A DNA stretch of 64,000 nt from Prosthecobacter fusiformis (lineage in GTDB: Bacteria > Verrucomicrobiota > Verrucomicrobiia > Verrucomicrobiales > Verrucomicrobiaceae): assembly GCF_004364345.1 (NCBI RefSeq), contig NZ_SOCA01000004.1, forward strand, positions 248,001-312,000, in the 5' to 3' direction. The notes beneath the pieces are model-generated. The model did no database searches. It was not told the DNA's origin and saw only the letters and a program-made list of their open reading frames with translations. Of this stretch, positions 26,816-35,067 are shown piece after piece (positions within the stretch are counted from its first letter, which is position 1; the number at the start of each line of letters is the position of its first letter). A program made the translations under genes and the position numbers.

Positions 26816-27616
26816 TCACCTCCTCATTCGCCCAAACTTGCTCGCAGGACGTTGATACACCTTCTCCCCCAGCTCCAGAGCTTGGGGGCGCACCTTGTCT
26901 CGGTTGGCTTTGATCACCCTCTTCCACGCCCGGTCCGGGCTGGGCGTCTGAGTTGCTTCTTCCAAAAGCGCCAGATCCTGCTCCCGGCCCAGCAGTCTTC
27001 CCAGGTCGCGGCTGCGCTCCAGTCTCTTCTGGACGTGAGGCAGATATTCCTCCAGGGCTCCGGTCTGATGATGCAGCACCTTCACTCGCTTGCGCCACTG
27101 GTGAAACGCCTCCGGGTCCTGGGTTTCTTCCGCCTCTCTCATCAGTCGCCGTCCTGTCCGATAGCTGGCCTCAAAGTTCTCCTGGATATCCTCCCAGCTG
27201 AGCTTTTCAAATGACTGTGCGGACAGATCTTTTTGCAACCGGGTCATCAAGGTCTTGATCTGTCGCATCCGTGGTTTCTCCAGGGGCAGGGGAGTCTCGG
27301 GCAAGCGCAGACCTTGTTTCCGCCCCAGTTCCCCCGCCAGCTTTTGCAGCACCATGGCATCCCGCTGATCACCCCCGGCATTCTTGACCGCCTTGATCTC
27401 AGCCCTCAGTTTTTCCCGCCGTTTCTTGCCCATCGCTCCACGGCTCAGTCTCAGCAGGGCCTCCATTTTTTTCATCCGCACTCGCAGTTGGTGCAGTGCC
27501 TCTTCCGGGTGGTCTTGCAGATCATTCACGGACATCTCTGCCTGCTCAGCTAAAAGCAATAACCGTCCTCTCAGCCACTCTCCGGCTGATGGTGGCTCGC
27601 TGGCGACCTTTCCCAT
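26816..27616 (-). CDS. CHAD domain-containing protein
   Basis: A 266-residue, highly basic, mostly alpha-helical protein. Conserved His/Arg segments of CHAD are visible: EEALHQLRVRMKKMEALLRL near residue 40, AFHQWRKRVKVLHHQTG near 170, and DLGRLLGREQDL near 205. CHAD domains bind inorganic polyphosphate through these basic helical repeats and are often near polyphosphate-metabolism or CYTH genes; neither is present here. No signal peptide. ATG at 27616 (MGKVASEPP) is chosen over 27628. It is a monocistronic minus-strand gene whose upstream region contains the CCCCA site cluster shared with the divergent aminotransferase. Confidence 0.88.
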   Translation of the reverse strand: MGKVASEPPSAGEWLRGRLLLLAEQAEMSVNDLQDHPEEALHQLRVRMKKMEALLRLSRGAMGKKRREKLRAEIKAVKNAGGDQRDAMVLQKLAGELGRKQGLRLPETPLPLEKPRMRQIKTLMTRLQKDLSAQSFEKLSWEDIQENFEASYRTGRRLMREAEETQDPEAFHQWRKRVKVLHHQTGALEEYLPHVQKRLERSRDLGRLLGREQDLALLEEATQTPSPDRAWKRVIKANRDKVRPQALELGEKVYQRPASKFGRMRR

Positions 27617-28082
27617 ACTCAAAATCAAGAGAATCTCACGGTGATGGCAAGTGACAAATGTCCTTCGGTCTCCGCTAACGACTGAACTTTTTTCGCCACT
27701 TGGCGCAAGTCCGGTCGGTACTTCCTTGTATCGCTGGCCCCGCCTCCGAACTTGTTCCCCTTTATATCATGTCTCGATTTCCTATAAACTTCTGGCCTGT
27801 TCATCCCCATCGGCAAGGGAGGGAAATTCCCCAAACTTTCCCCAAATCCCCAGATGGGGAAACAAATCCCCATGGAATCCCCATCGCAACACATTGGTTT
27901 TGAACGATTTGTTGCCCAAAATCCCCACATGGGGAAAAATTGAAATTCATCCCCATCCCCACGCTTTTCCTCGGTTTTGGGAATCTCTGCTGACTCCTTT
28001 GTATCCGCAGTTGCACGCGGGCGCGTTGCTTCTACGTTCGCAGCCCATTTTCATTGGCCTGCCGCAGGCCTAACCCAACCCC
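27617..28082. other. Divergent intergenic region with CCCCA/TGGGG site cluster
   Basis: Between CHAD (minus) and the aminotransferase (plus). Nine CCCCA words on the plus strand (starts 27805, 27829, 27840, 27848, 27868, 27879, 27923, 27951, 27957) and two TGGGG words (27855, 27930) lie within about 160 bases. Two form the identical palindrome TCCCCA-NN-TGGGGA (27847-27860 and 27922-27935). Several spacings are 11 or 44 bases. A short GGCCTG-CCG-CAGGCC hairpin (28056-28070) directly precedes the aminotransferase start. No credible coding region. Confidence 0.55.
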
Positions 28083-29162
28083 ATGAGCACCCACGTCAAA
28101 CTCTACATCCCTGGTCCTGTCGAAGTTAGCCCCGCCACCTTTGCGGCCATGTCCCAGCCGATGATGGGTCATCGTGGCAAGGGATTCCAGGATCTGTATG
28201 CCGAGATCCAGCCCATGCTGCAGACTCTCTTTGGTACCAAGCAGCAGGTGTTCTTGAGCACCTCTTCTGCCTGGGGCGTCATGGAAGGATCCATTCGTAA
28301 CTTGGTCAAAAAGAAAGTCCTGAACTGCTGCAATGGTGCCTTTTCGGACAAATGGCTGGATGTCTCCAAGCGCTGCGGCAAACAGGCTGAAGCTTATCAG
28401 GTCGAGTGGGGCCAGCCCATCCTGCCAGAGGAAATTGACAAGCGTCTTGCCACCGGTGAATTCGACGCCGTCACCTTCATCCACAATGAAACGTCCACGG
28501 GCGTCCTCAGCCCCCTGACGGAAATCGCCGCGCTGAAGAAAAAGTATCCAGACGTGATGTTCATCACGGATTCCGTTTCAGGCTTCACCACTTTGCCGGT
28601 GAATTTCGACGAACTCGGCATTGATGTCCTCCTCACCGGCAGCCAGAAAGCTTTTGCCCTGCCTCCTGGTCTGGCGCTCTTCACTGCTTCCGAAGCCGCC
28701 ATGGCCCGTGCAGCCACCATTGAAGATCGCGGTTACTATTTTGACTTCATCGAGTTCAAAGCCAATGGCGAAAAGAGCATGACGCCGAGCACCCCGTGCA
28801 TCAGCCTCATCTACGGTCTGCGCCACCAGCTCAAGGCCATGTTTGCTGAAGGTCTGGAAAACCGTTATGCCCGCCATGCCCGCCTCAACGGCATGGTCCA
28901 TGAATGGGTGCGCAAAAACGGCTTCGAATTTTTTGCTCCTGAAGGCTACCGTTCCAAGTCACTGACCTGCGTCGCCAACAATCGCGAGATTGATGTCGCT
29001 GCATTCATCGGCCTCCTCAAAAAGAATCACAGCCTCATCATTGATGGCGGTTACGGAAAGCTGAAGGGCAAGACCTTCCGCATCTCCAACATGGGTGACG
29101 AAACCGATGAAACCATCGGTGCCGTCATCGCCGCACTCGACGACAGCTTGGCCAAACTTTAA
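28083..29162 (+). CDS. Class V PLP-dependent aminotransferase (alanine-glyoxylate aminotransferase family)
   Basis: A 359-residue fold-type I aminotransferase starting KLYIPGPVEVSPAT, the usual beginning of the alanine-glyoxylate / serine-glyoxylate / serine-pyruvate group. MGHRGKGFQDLYAE gives the substrate/PLP loop, TDSVSGF contains the PLP-pyridine Asp (about residue 163), and GSQKAFALPPGLA contains the Schiff-base Lys (about 189). The amino donor and acceptor cannot be fixed; phosphoserine aminotransferase-like activity in serine synthesis is an alternative. It is the first of a plus-strand run with the zinc-ribbon gene and lpxI, separated from them by 79 bases. The dense CCCCA site cluster upstream may regulate it. 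Confidence 0.88.
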   Translation: MSTHVKLYIPGPVEVSPATFAAMSQPMMGHRGKGFQDLYAEIQPMLQTLFGTKQQVFLSTSSAWGVMEGSIRNLVKKKVLNCCNGAFSDKWLDVSKRCGKQAEAYQVEWGQPILPEEIDKRLATGEFDAVTFIHNETSTGVLSPLTEIAALKKKYPDVMFITDSVSGFTTLPVNFDELGIDVLLTGSQKAFALPPGLALFTASEAAMARAATIEDRGYYFDFIEFKANGEKSMTPSTPCISLIYGLRHQLKAMFAEGLENRYARHARLNGMVHEWVRKNGFEFFAPEGYRSKSLTCVANNREIDVAAFIGLLKKNHSLIIDGGYGKLKGKTFRISNMGDETDETIGAVIAALDDSLAKL

Positions 29163-29241
29163 CAGACAATTTGCCTGAGCTGGCGGTGGACCAAGTCCTG
29201 GACACCCCGCCGCCCGCTCCAGATTTCACCGCCCTCTCCTT

Positions 29242-29529
29242 ATGTTCCGCCCGCCAGGTCAATGTCCCGCCTGTGGCGAGTGGGTGCCACGCGGAGCTGT
29301 TGCGTGCGATGACTGCGGAGCCTGTGACCGGTCCGGCTGGAAAAGTGAGCGGGCGGTTTATGACGGCCTCGATCTGCCGGATGAGGACTTCGATTACAAC
29401 GAGTTTGTCGAGCGTGAGTTTGGCCAAGAAAAAACTGGCCCCAGAGTTTCTCGGGAAATCTTCTGGCGCTGGGTCGCCGCCATTGTTCTGGCCGTGATGA
29501 TCCTCGGTTATATCATGTCCGCTTTTTGA
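29242..29529 (+). CDS. Small zinc-ribbon membrane protein, function unknown
   Basis: A 95-residue protein. The N-terminus carries a double-CxxC zinc ribbon (CPACGEWVPRGAVACDDCGAC). An acidic linker follows (YDGLDLPDEDFDYNEFVEREFG), then one C-terminal membrane helix (FWRWVAAIVLAVMILGYIM). This tail-anchored zinc-ribbon layout recurs in verrucomicrobial genomes as an uncharacterised protein. The stop is two bases before the spacer to the lpxI ATG (three-base gap), so the two genes are certainly co-transcribed; a role near lipid A synthesis is therefore possible but unproven. Confidence 0.8.
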   Translation: MFRPPGQCPACGEWVPRGAVACDDCGACDRSGWKSERAVYDGLDLPDEDFDYNEFVEREFGQEKTGPRVSREIFWRWVAAIVLAVMILGYIMSAF

Positions 29530-29532
29530 TCC

Positions 29533-30345
29533 ATGTCCCCAGATCTCTCCACCATCGCCCTCATCGCCGGGAACGGCATCTATCCCGAGACCTTTGTCAA
29601 GGCAGCCCGCAGGGCAGGGGTGCAGAAGCTGGTGGTCGCCGCTTTTATCAATGAAACCAAACCGGAACTGGCGGACATGGTGGACGCCATCGAATGGTTC
29701 CGTGTCGGCCAGCTTAGCAAGATGATCGCCTTTTTTGTTAGGCAGGGTGTGAAGCAGACCGTGATGGTCGGGCAGATCGCTCCCAAAAATCTCTTCGATC
29801 TCCGTCCCGATCTTCGTCTCTTGATGATGCTCGCCCGGCTGAAGCAGAGGAACGCCGAAACCCTCTTTGGTGCCATCAGTGATGAAATGGCCAAGGACGG
29901 CATCACTCTCCTGCCTGCCACCACGTTTCTGGAAGACCTCATGCCGGCGCGTGGTCCGGTCGCAGGACCGGCCATTAAAAAACGCCGCTGGGAAGATGCA
30001 GATTATGGTTTCACCATTGCCAAGGAAAGCAGCCGCCTGGACATCGGCCAGACCGTGGTGGTGAAAAACGGTACCGTCCTCGCCGTCGAAGCCTTTGAAG
30101 GCACCAACGAAGCCGTGAAGCGCGGCGGTGCCATGGGCCGTGGCGGTGCCACCATGGTGAAGGTGGCCAAGCCTAACCAGGATATGCGTTTTGATGTCCC
30201 GGTCATCGGCCCAGATACCATTCGCACCGCAGCCGAGGCCGGCGTGGATCTAATTGCTGTGGAAGCAGGTAAAACCTTGTTGTTAGGCCTTGATGAATTG
30301 CGCCTGGAATGCCAGCAAAGAAAGGTTTCCGTCATTGCCCTTTAA
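29533..30345 (+). CDS. lpxI: UDP-2,3-diacylglucosamine pyrophosphatase LpxI
   Basis: A 270-residue protein of the DUF1009/LpxI family, which hydrolyses UDP-2,3-diacylglucosamine to lipid X plus UMP in lipid A biosynthesis and replaces LpxH in many phyla. Diagnostic blocks are IALIAGNGIYPETF at the N-terminus, FRVGQLSKMIAFF and VMVGQIAPKN, the domain junction near DYGFTIAKESSRLDIGQTVVVKNGTV, EAFEGTNEAVKRGG, and DMRFDVPVIGPDTI near the C-terminus. Its presence shows that the organism makes an LPS-type outer membrane. It is translationally close to the zinc-ribbon gene (three-base gap). A weak stem (CTGCC/GGCAG) lies after the stop. Confidence 0.93.
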   Translation: MSPDLSTIALIAGNGIYPETFVKAARRAGVQKLVVAAFINETKPELADMVDAIEWFRVGQLSKMIAFFVRQGVKQTVMVGQIAPKNLFDLRPDLRLLMMLARLKQRNAETLFGAISDEMAKDGITLLPATTFLEDLMPARGPVAGPAIKKRRWEDADYGFTIAKESSRLDIGQTVVVKNGTVLAVEAFEGTNEAVKRGGAMGRGGATMVKVAKPNQDMRFDVPVIGPDTIRTAAEAGVDLIAVEAGKTLLLGLDELRLECQQRKVSVIAL

Positions 30346-30493
30346 TACCGTTTTACCCATAGGAAAGCCTGCCCCCTTGGCAGAATTTTCTAAAAAGAGC
30401 GGTAAAGTCTTGATTTATCAGTGCGATTTCGGAAAAAATGAGCGCTTCCCGCTGAGGCGGGTCTAAAAACGAGTTCTCCAAAACCAACCCTAT

Positions 30494-32137
30494 ATGTTAC
30501 TCACAGCCCTTAAAGTTAAACTTGCTGCCATGGTCGCCGTCGCCGGTATTGATACCGCCGAGATGTCGAACGTGAGTCCAGCTCTGGAATCCGTGCTGAC
30601 CCAGCTCGCAGCCGATCAAAAGTCCGCCTCCGAACAGCCTGGAAAAGGCCCAGATGTCAACGCATCCTTCAATGCTGCTCTCGCCAAGGTCAAGGAACTC
30701 GCCCAAAACGGAGACAAGGATGCTCAATACGCGCTGGGTCACTGGGGCGTGCTCAGCAACAGCAACGTCAATGAGATCATTGAACTCTTCCGCAAAGCCG
30801 CAGCCCAGGGACAGACCCTCGCTAAAGTGGAGCTCGCCCAGGTCCTCCTCCAGGCATTCCCTCAGGATCAGGAGCGCGTCCTCGAAGCTGTCAAGCTGAT
30901 CCAGGAAGCTGAAGCCGCAGGCAACAAAGTCGCCCGCCGTCTTCTGGCTAACCTTCACATCGCCGGCGTCGGTGGTGTGGAAAAGAGCGTCGATAAAGCC
31001 AAGGCTCTCCTTGAAAAAGGCAGCGCTGAAGGTGACGGCGAATCCACCCTCGGCCTCAGCCAGCTTTATGCAGCCGGCGTTCCCGGACTGCCTAAGGACG
31101 AGCAGAAGTCCCTCGATTATCTCATCGAAGCCACCAAGCAGAAAAACGCTGTGGCCATGAGCACCTATGCCGCACGTCTTTTTGATGGCGATCCAGCCGT
31201 CGAAGGCAGCAAGCAGCTCGTGAAGAAAGACCCTGCCACAGCTTTGAAGATGTTTGAAGATGCAGCCGCCACCGGCTTTGCTGCTGCCAACCGTCTCCTC
31301 GGTGCCATTTATGAAAATGGTCTCGGTGGTCAGACCAAGGACCTCAAGAAGGCTGTCGAATACTATACCAAGGCCGCTAACGCCAACGATGCCCAGGCTC
31401 TCTTCCGTCTCGGCAACTACTTCGAATCCGGCCTTAACGAAGGCGAAGGCGACAAGGCTGTCTCCGTCGTCCAGCAGAACGCCAAGAGCGCTCTGGACCT
31501 CTACCGCCTCGCAGCCCAGAACGGTTCTGCGGAAGCTTTCTACAACGTCGGTGTCTATTATGAAACCGGCACTGTCGTGGACAAGGATCCTGCCAAGGCC
31601 TTCACCTTCCATCTGCGCGCTGCTAACTCCGGTCTTGCCCAGGCCCAACATCGTCTGGCCGGTCTTTACCAGAATGGTACCGGTGTAGCTCAGGACGTCG
31701 TTGCCGCCATGGGGTGGTATCAGCGCGCTGCTGCTCAGAACTTCGCTGCCAGCCAGGTCGCTCTTGGCCAGATGTATGAAATCGGTGCCGGTGGTGCTGC
31801 CAATCCTGCCGCTGCTGCACAGGAATACACCAATGCTGCCGAGCAGGGTGCCCCCCTCGCTATGGTCCGCCTTGCAAGTCTGTATGAGCGTGGTCTTGGC
31901 ACTGCCAAGAATGAGCCTGACCTCGCCCGCGCACTGGCTTATGCCAAGCTCGCTGCTGATGCTTCCGGCAACGCCGAAGTCGCCGTCAAATACCGCGATG
32001 AACTTCAGGCTAAGATGACCGCTGCTCAGATTGCTGAAGCAACGAAAATCTATGACAGCAAGAAAGCTTCCGCGCCTGCTGCCAGCGCTACACCTGCCGC
32101 TCCAGCGAAGCCTGCAACACCTGCTAAAAAGAAATAA
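30494..32137 (+). CDS. Sel1-repeat (SLR/TPR-like) protein
   Basis: A 547-residue protein of about ten or more Sel1-like helical repeats (for example AARLFDGDPAVEGSKQL, LGAIYENGLGG...KKAVEYYTKAANANDAQALFRLG, GVYYETGTVVDKDPAKAFTFHLRAA, LAGLYQNGTGVAQDVVAAMGWYQRAA). It ends in an Ala/Pro/Lys-rich tail (SATPAAPAKPATPAKKK). The N-terminus (MLLTALKVKLAAMVAVAGI) is weakly hydrophobic and could be a poor export signal. Sel1 proteins are scaffolds for protein-protein contacts; the partner is unknown. The gene stands alone between lpxI (148 bases upstream) and a very strong intrinsic terminator 46 bases after its stop. Codon usage is unusually uniform (GCC/GTC/CTC), suggesting good expression. Confidence 0.88.
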   Translation: MLLTALKVKLAAMVAVAGIDTAEMSNVSPALESVLTQLAADQKSASEQPGKGPDVNASFNAALAKVKELAQNGDKDAQYALGHWGVLSNSNVNEIIELFRKAAAQGQTLAKVELAQVLLQAFPQDQERVLEAVKLIQEAEAAGNKVARRLLANLHIAGVGGVEKSVDKAKALLEKGSAEGDGESTLGLSQLYAAGVPGLPKDEQKSLDYLIEATKQKNAVAMSTYAARLFDGDPAVEGSKQLVKKDPATALKMFEDAAATGFAAANRLLGAIYENGLGGQTKDLKKAVEYYTKAANANDAQALFRLGNYFESGLNEGEGDKAVSVVQQNAKSALDLYRLAAQNGSAEAFYNVGVYYETGTVVDKDPAKAFTFHLRAANSGLAQAQHRLAGLYQNGTGVAQDVVAAMGWYQRAAAQNFAASQVALGQMYEIGAGGAANPAAAAQEYTNAAEQGAPLAMVRLASLYERGLGTAKNEPDLARALAYAKLAADASGNAEVAVKYRDELQAKMTAAQIAEATKIYDSKKASAPAASATPAAPAKPATPAKKK

Positions 32138-32154
32138 AAAAGAGCAAAAATGAC

Positions 32155-32182
32155 TTGCCTTAACTAGCCCAGCCGCTAGACT
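32155..32182 (+). promoter_or_regulatory. Candidate tRNA-Ala promoter (TTGCCT-16-TAGACT)
   Basis: A -35-like TTGCCT (32155-32160) and -10-like TAGACT (32177-32182) with a 16-base spacer; each matches four of six consensus bases. The -10 box directly abuts the left arm of the terminator hairpin, so the predicted start (about 32188-32190) falls inside that arm. No other promoter can fit between the terminator and the tRNA. Confidence 0.4.
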
Positions 32183-32216
32183 CCGGCTCCCCAGAACAGG
32201 GGAGCCGGTTTTTTTT
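32183..32216 (+). terminator. Strong intrinsic terminator of the Sel1-repeat gene
   Basis: Perfect 10-bp GC-rich stem (CCGGCTCCCC at 32183-32192, GGGGAGCCGG at 32199-32208), six-base loop AGAACA, then eight T. It lies 46 bases after the Sel1 gene and ends seven bases before the mature tRNA-Ala 5' end. Confidence 0.92.
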
Positions 32217-32222
32217 ATTTCC

Positions 32223-32298
32223 GGGGCATTAGCTCAGTTGGTAGAGCGCCTGCATGGCATGCAGGAGGTCAGCGGTTCGAACCCGCTATGCTCCACCA
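32223..32298 (+). tRNA. tRNA-Ala (anticodon GGC)
   Basis: A complete 76-base cloverleaf: acceptor GGGGCAT pairing with ATGCTCC (one G-U pair), D arm GCTC-AGTTGGTA-GAGC, anticodon stem CCTGC/GCAGG with loop ATGGCAT (anticodon GGC, reading GCC/GCU), variable loop AGGTC, T arm AGCGG-TTCGAAC-CCGCT, discriminator A and an encoded CCA. The gene follows a strong terminator by only six bases and precedes the DEAD-box helicase gene by 129 bases. The 3' end overlaps a CCACC-AAAAA-GGTGG inverted repeat. Confidence 0.97.
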
Positions 32299-32427
32299 AA
32301 AAGGTGGCAATCAAACAAGCCCCTTTCTGCTAAACCGATCTGCCGTGAGCATTTGCATCACCCCTCTATTTGCATTGTGGTGCTTCGTGGCCGATAGAGC
32401 CAGCCTGACTACCTAACCATACCCATT

Positions 32428-34119
32428 GTGAGCGAACCGAGACCATCCGAGCCCAAGAAAAAAGCGTCCCTGATGAGCCGCCTGAAGTCAGGTATCAAAA
32501 AAGCCATCGGACTGGGCGAAAAGAAACCCAAGACACCCCCGGTCGAAGCCCGTAATCCGGCCAAGATGTTTCCTGATGAACCGGCTTCCCCGGCCAGGAC
32601 CGGAGAGCGCCCCCGTCGTGATGGCCCTCGTCGTGACCGTCCTGCTCGTGCTGAAGGTGATGAACGCGGTCCACGCCCAGATCGTCCTGCCCGTGAGCCT
32701 CGTGAACCCCGCGGTGACCGCCCTCCGCGCGAGCCGCGTGGGGACCGCCCGGCTCGTGAACCTCGCGGTGATCGTCCTGCCCGTGGCGACCGTCCAGATG
32801 GACGTGGTCCTCGTCGCGGAGAAAAGCCTGCCCGTGAGCGTGATGCTGGCGATTCCAAGCCTCGCGAGAACTTTGAGGCTCTGCCTCCACCACCCGCACC
32901 TCCGGCTCCCGAAGGTCCATTTCCAGAAGCCTTTGAAGTGCTGGGCCTCAGCCCCGCCGTCCTCGCCGCCATTCGTGAGACGGGTTATGAAAAGCCTACA
33001 CAGATCCAGGCCGAAGCCATCCCCGTCGTTATGGAGGGCCGGGATGTCGTCGGTGCCTCACAGACTGGTACTGGCAAGACCGCAGCCTTTGCTCTTCCAA
33101 CTCTGAGCCGTATGGGTGCCCCAGGCAAATTCCGTTGCTTGGTTCTCGAACCAACCCGCGAGCTCGCTGCCCAGGTGGTGGAGCAGTTTGAAAAGTATGG
33201 CAAGCATACCGGCCTCCGTGTCCTCTTGGTGCATGGGGGTGTGGGTTATGAAAAGCAGCGCAAAGGTCTCCAACAGGGCGTCGATGTGGTCGTAGCCACT
33301 CCGGGCCGCCTCCTTGATTTCATGCAGGATGGCACCGCCAATCTGGAGAATCTGGAAGTCCTGATCCTGGACGAAGTGGATCGCATGCTGGACATGGGTT
33401 TCCTTCCGGATGTCCGCCGCATCGTTGAGCGCACACCGAAGTCACGTCAGACTCTGTTCTTCTCGGCCACCATGCCGCCGCAGATCAAGACACTGGCTGA
33501 GTTTGCCCTCAAAGACCCGACGAGCATTGAGATCGGCATCCGCTTCTCCCCAGCGGAGACGGTCAGCCATTACATGTATCCCGTGGCCAGTGACCAGCGT
33601 CAGGAACTCCTGCTGGCTATTCTGAAGAAGACCCACTTCGCCAGCTTGATGATCTTCACCCGCACGAAGGCGCAGGCGGATCAGCTTTATTCCGCCCTCC
33701 AGCAGGAAGGTGAATACAAGGTCGCCGTCATGCACTCCGACATCCGTCAGAGCGAGCGTGAGCGCGCCTTGAAGGGCTTCCGCGATGGTGAGTTTGAAGT
33801 CATCGTGGCCACTGACCTCGCCGCCCGCGGCCTGGACATCAGCGGCGTGACCCACGTCATCAACTACATGGTGCCGGAGAACTCCGAAGACTACGTGCAC
33901 CGCATCGGCCGCACCGGTCGTGCTCAAAAAGAAGGCGATGCTTACACCATGTTCAGCGCCGAGGAACTGCCTTCCGTCGCCAGCATTGAGCGATTGATCA
34001 ACCAGAAGATTGAGCGCAAAAAGCTGGAAGGCTTCACTTACAAATATACCACCGTTCTCGATGAAGAGGACAAGGCCCGTGCGATCCTGCATGGCCGTGG
34101 CAAGAAGAAGCGCCGGTAA
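32428..34119 (+). CDS. DEAD-box RNA helicase with Arg/Gly/Pro-rich N-terminal extension
   Basis: A 563-residue ATP-dependent RNA helicase. The core from about residue 165 shows the Q motif (GYEKPTQIQAEAIPVVMEG), motif I ASQTGTGKT, Ia PTRELAAQ, Ib TPGRLLD, II DEVD (DEAD variant), III SAT, and VI HRIGRTGR. The first 160 residues are a highly charged disordered region with tandem REPRGDRP-like units, probably for RNA binding or condensation; RhlE-type enzymes normally carry such tails at the C-terminus. Start is GTG at 32428; no in-frame ATG precedes it. It is a cytoplasmic protein with a likely role in ribosome assembly or mRNA turnover. A terminator hairpin follows the stop. Confidence 0.92.
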   Translation: MSEPRPSEPKKKASLMSRLKSGIKKAIGLGEKKPKTPPVEARNPAKMFPDEPASPARTGERPRRDGPRRDRPARAEGDERGPRPDRPAREPREPRGDRPPREPRGDRPAREPRGDRPARGDRPDGRGPRRGEKPARERDAGDSKPRENFEALPPPPAPPAPEGPFPEAFEVLGLSPAVLAAIRETGYEKPTQIQAEAIPVVMEGRDVVGASQTGTGKTAAFALPTLSRMGAPGKFRCLVLEPTRELAAQVVEQFEKYGKHTGLRVLLVHGGVGYEKQRKGLQQGVDVVVATPGRLLDFMQDGTANLENLEVLILDEVDRMLDMGFLPDVRRIVERTPKSRQTLFFSATMPPQIKTLAEFALKDPTSIEIGIRFSPAETVSHYMYPVASDQRQELLLAILKKTHFASLMIFTRTKAQADQLYSALQQEGEYKVAVMHSDIRQSERERALKGFRDGEFEVIVATDLAARGLDISGVTHVINYMVPENSEDYVHRIGRTGRAQKEGDAYTMFSAEELPSVASIERLINQKIERKKLEGFTYKYTTVLDEEDKARAILHGRGKKKRR

Positions 34120-34138
34120 ACGCGATCTCGTTTTAATG

Positions 34139-34173
34139 AGGCTCATGCGACTTTGGTCTCATGGGCCTTTTTT
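34139..34173 (+). terminator. Intrinsic terminator after the DEAD-box helicase gene
   Basis: Nine-bp stem with one G-U pair (AGGCTCATG at 34139-34147, CATGGGCCT at 34160-34168), 12-base loop and six T. It begins 19 bases after the stop. Confidence 0.7.
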
Positions 34174-34241
34174 ATAGCCTGCATCCATCGCCTGCTTTGC
34201 CGCTTGCATGATGGATGGGCGATGCGACTCCGTCTGGCTGA

Positions 34242-34997
34242 ATGTACGCCAGCCTGTCCCGCCTTCGTCAATCCGCCACTGCTGCACATGTGCTGCCGCT
34301 GGCAGTCTTCATGGCGATGACGGGTGTGGTCGGGTGGCTGCGGATCGAGAACTCGGAACTGCCCTGGTATCAGCGCGCGCCGGAGCATTGGCTATACCCG
34401 GTGCAGACGGTGCTGGTGGGGGTCATGTTGGTATACTTCGCCCGGCATTACCGGCTAGCCCCTTGGCGGGGTATAGGTTTGGGCATTGTCCTCGGGATAC
34501 TGGGTATACTCTTCTGGATCGCCCCGGCCTGGGTCTATCAGAGAATGCAGGCAGCCGGTATAAGCCTTCCACAGTGGGTATCCTGGTTCGGGATGGAGGA
34601 TAGGAGTGTGGGGTTTGATCCTGGCGTTTTGAGTGACTGGCCAGTCTGGCAAAAGGCGGGCATCGGGATGCGCTTCGTGCGCATGGTCATCGTGGTGCCA
34701 TTGATCGAAGAACTCTTTTGGCGTGGGTTTCTGATGCGCTATGTCGCAGCAGGGGACAGAGACTGGAAGCAGGTGCCCTTTGGTGAGCCTTCTTGGAAGG
34801 TCTATATCATCGTGACCACACTGGTGATGCTGGCACACAATCCATCCGATTACCTGGGGGCTTTTGTATGGGGATCACTGGTTTACTTTGTTGCGGTGAG
34901 GACCCGGAGCCTGGCGGCCTGTGTGGTGATGCATGCCGTGGGGAATCTGGTGCTCGGGCTATACATTCTGCAGACGAGGCAATGGGGCTTTTGGTAG
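34242..34997 (+). CDS. CPBP-family intramembrane metalloprotease (exosortase-associated CAAX-protease-like)
   Basis: A 251-residue membrane protein with about six to seven helices. The CPBP/Abi motifs are PLIEELFWRGFLMR (EExxxR), a second motif HNPSDYLGAFVWG, and HAVGNLVLG. The length, the layout and the C-terminal ...LQTRQWGFW resemble, from memory, the CAAX-protease-related subgroup found in exosortase/PEP-CTERM systems; this is recognition, not a search result. Type II CAAX proteases cleave prenylated or membrane substrates. The next gene, 70 bases downstream, is an O-antigen-ligase-like polymerase, so the cluster probably concerns surface polysaccharide or exosortase-dependent surface proteins. 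No exosortase gene is in the window. Confidence 0.82.
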   Translation: MYASLSRLRQSATAAHVLPLAVFMAMTGVVGWLRIENSELPWYQRAPEHWLYPVQTVLVGVMLVYFARHYRLAPWRGIGLGIVLGILGILFWIAPAWVYQRMQAAGISLPQWVSWFGMEDRSVGFDPGVLSDWPVWQKAGIGMRFVRMVIVVPLIEELFWRGFLMRYVAAGDRDWKQVPFGEPSWKVYIIVTTLVMLAHNPSDYLGAFVWGSLVYFVAVRTRSLAACVVMHAVGNLVLGLYILQTRQWGFW

Positions 34998-35067
34998 GCC
35001 AGAGGTTATATTCCCCTCAAGTGCAGCGTTGCATCCGGGCGCATTCAGCGGCAAAACAGGCCCACGT

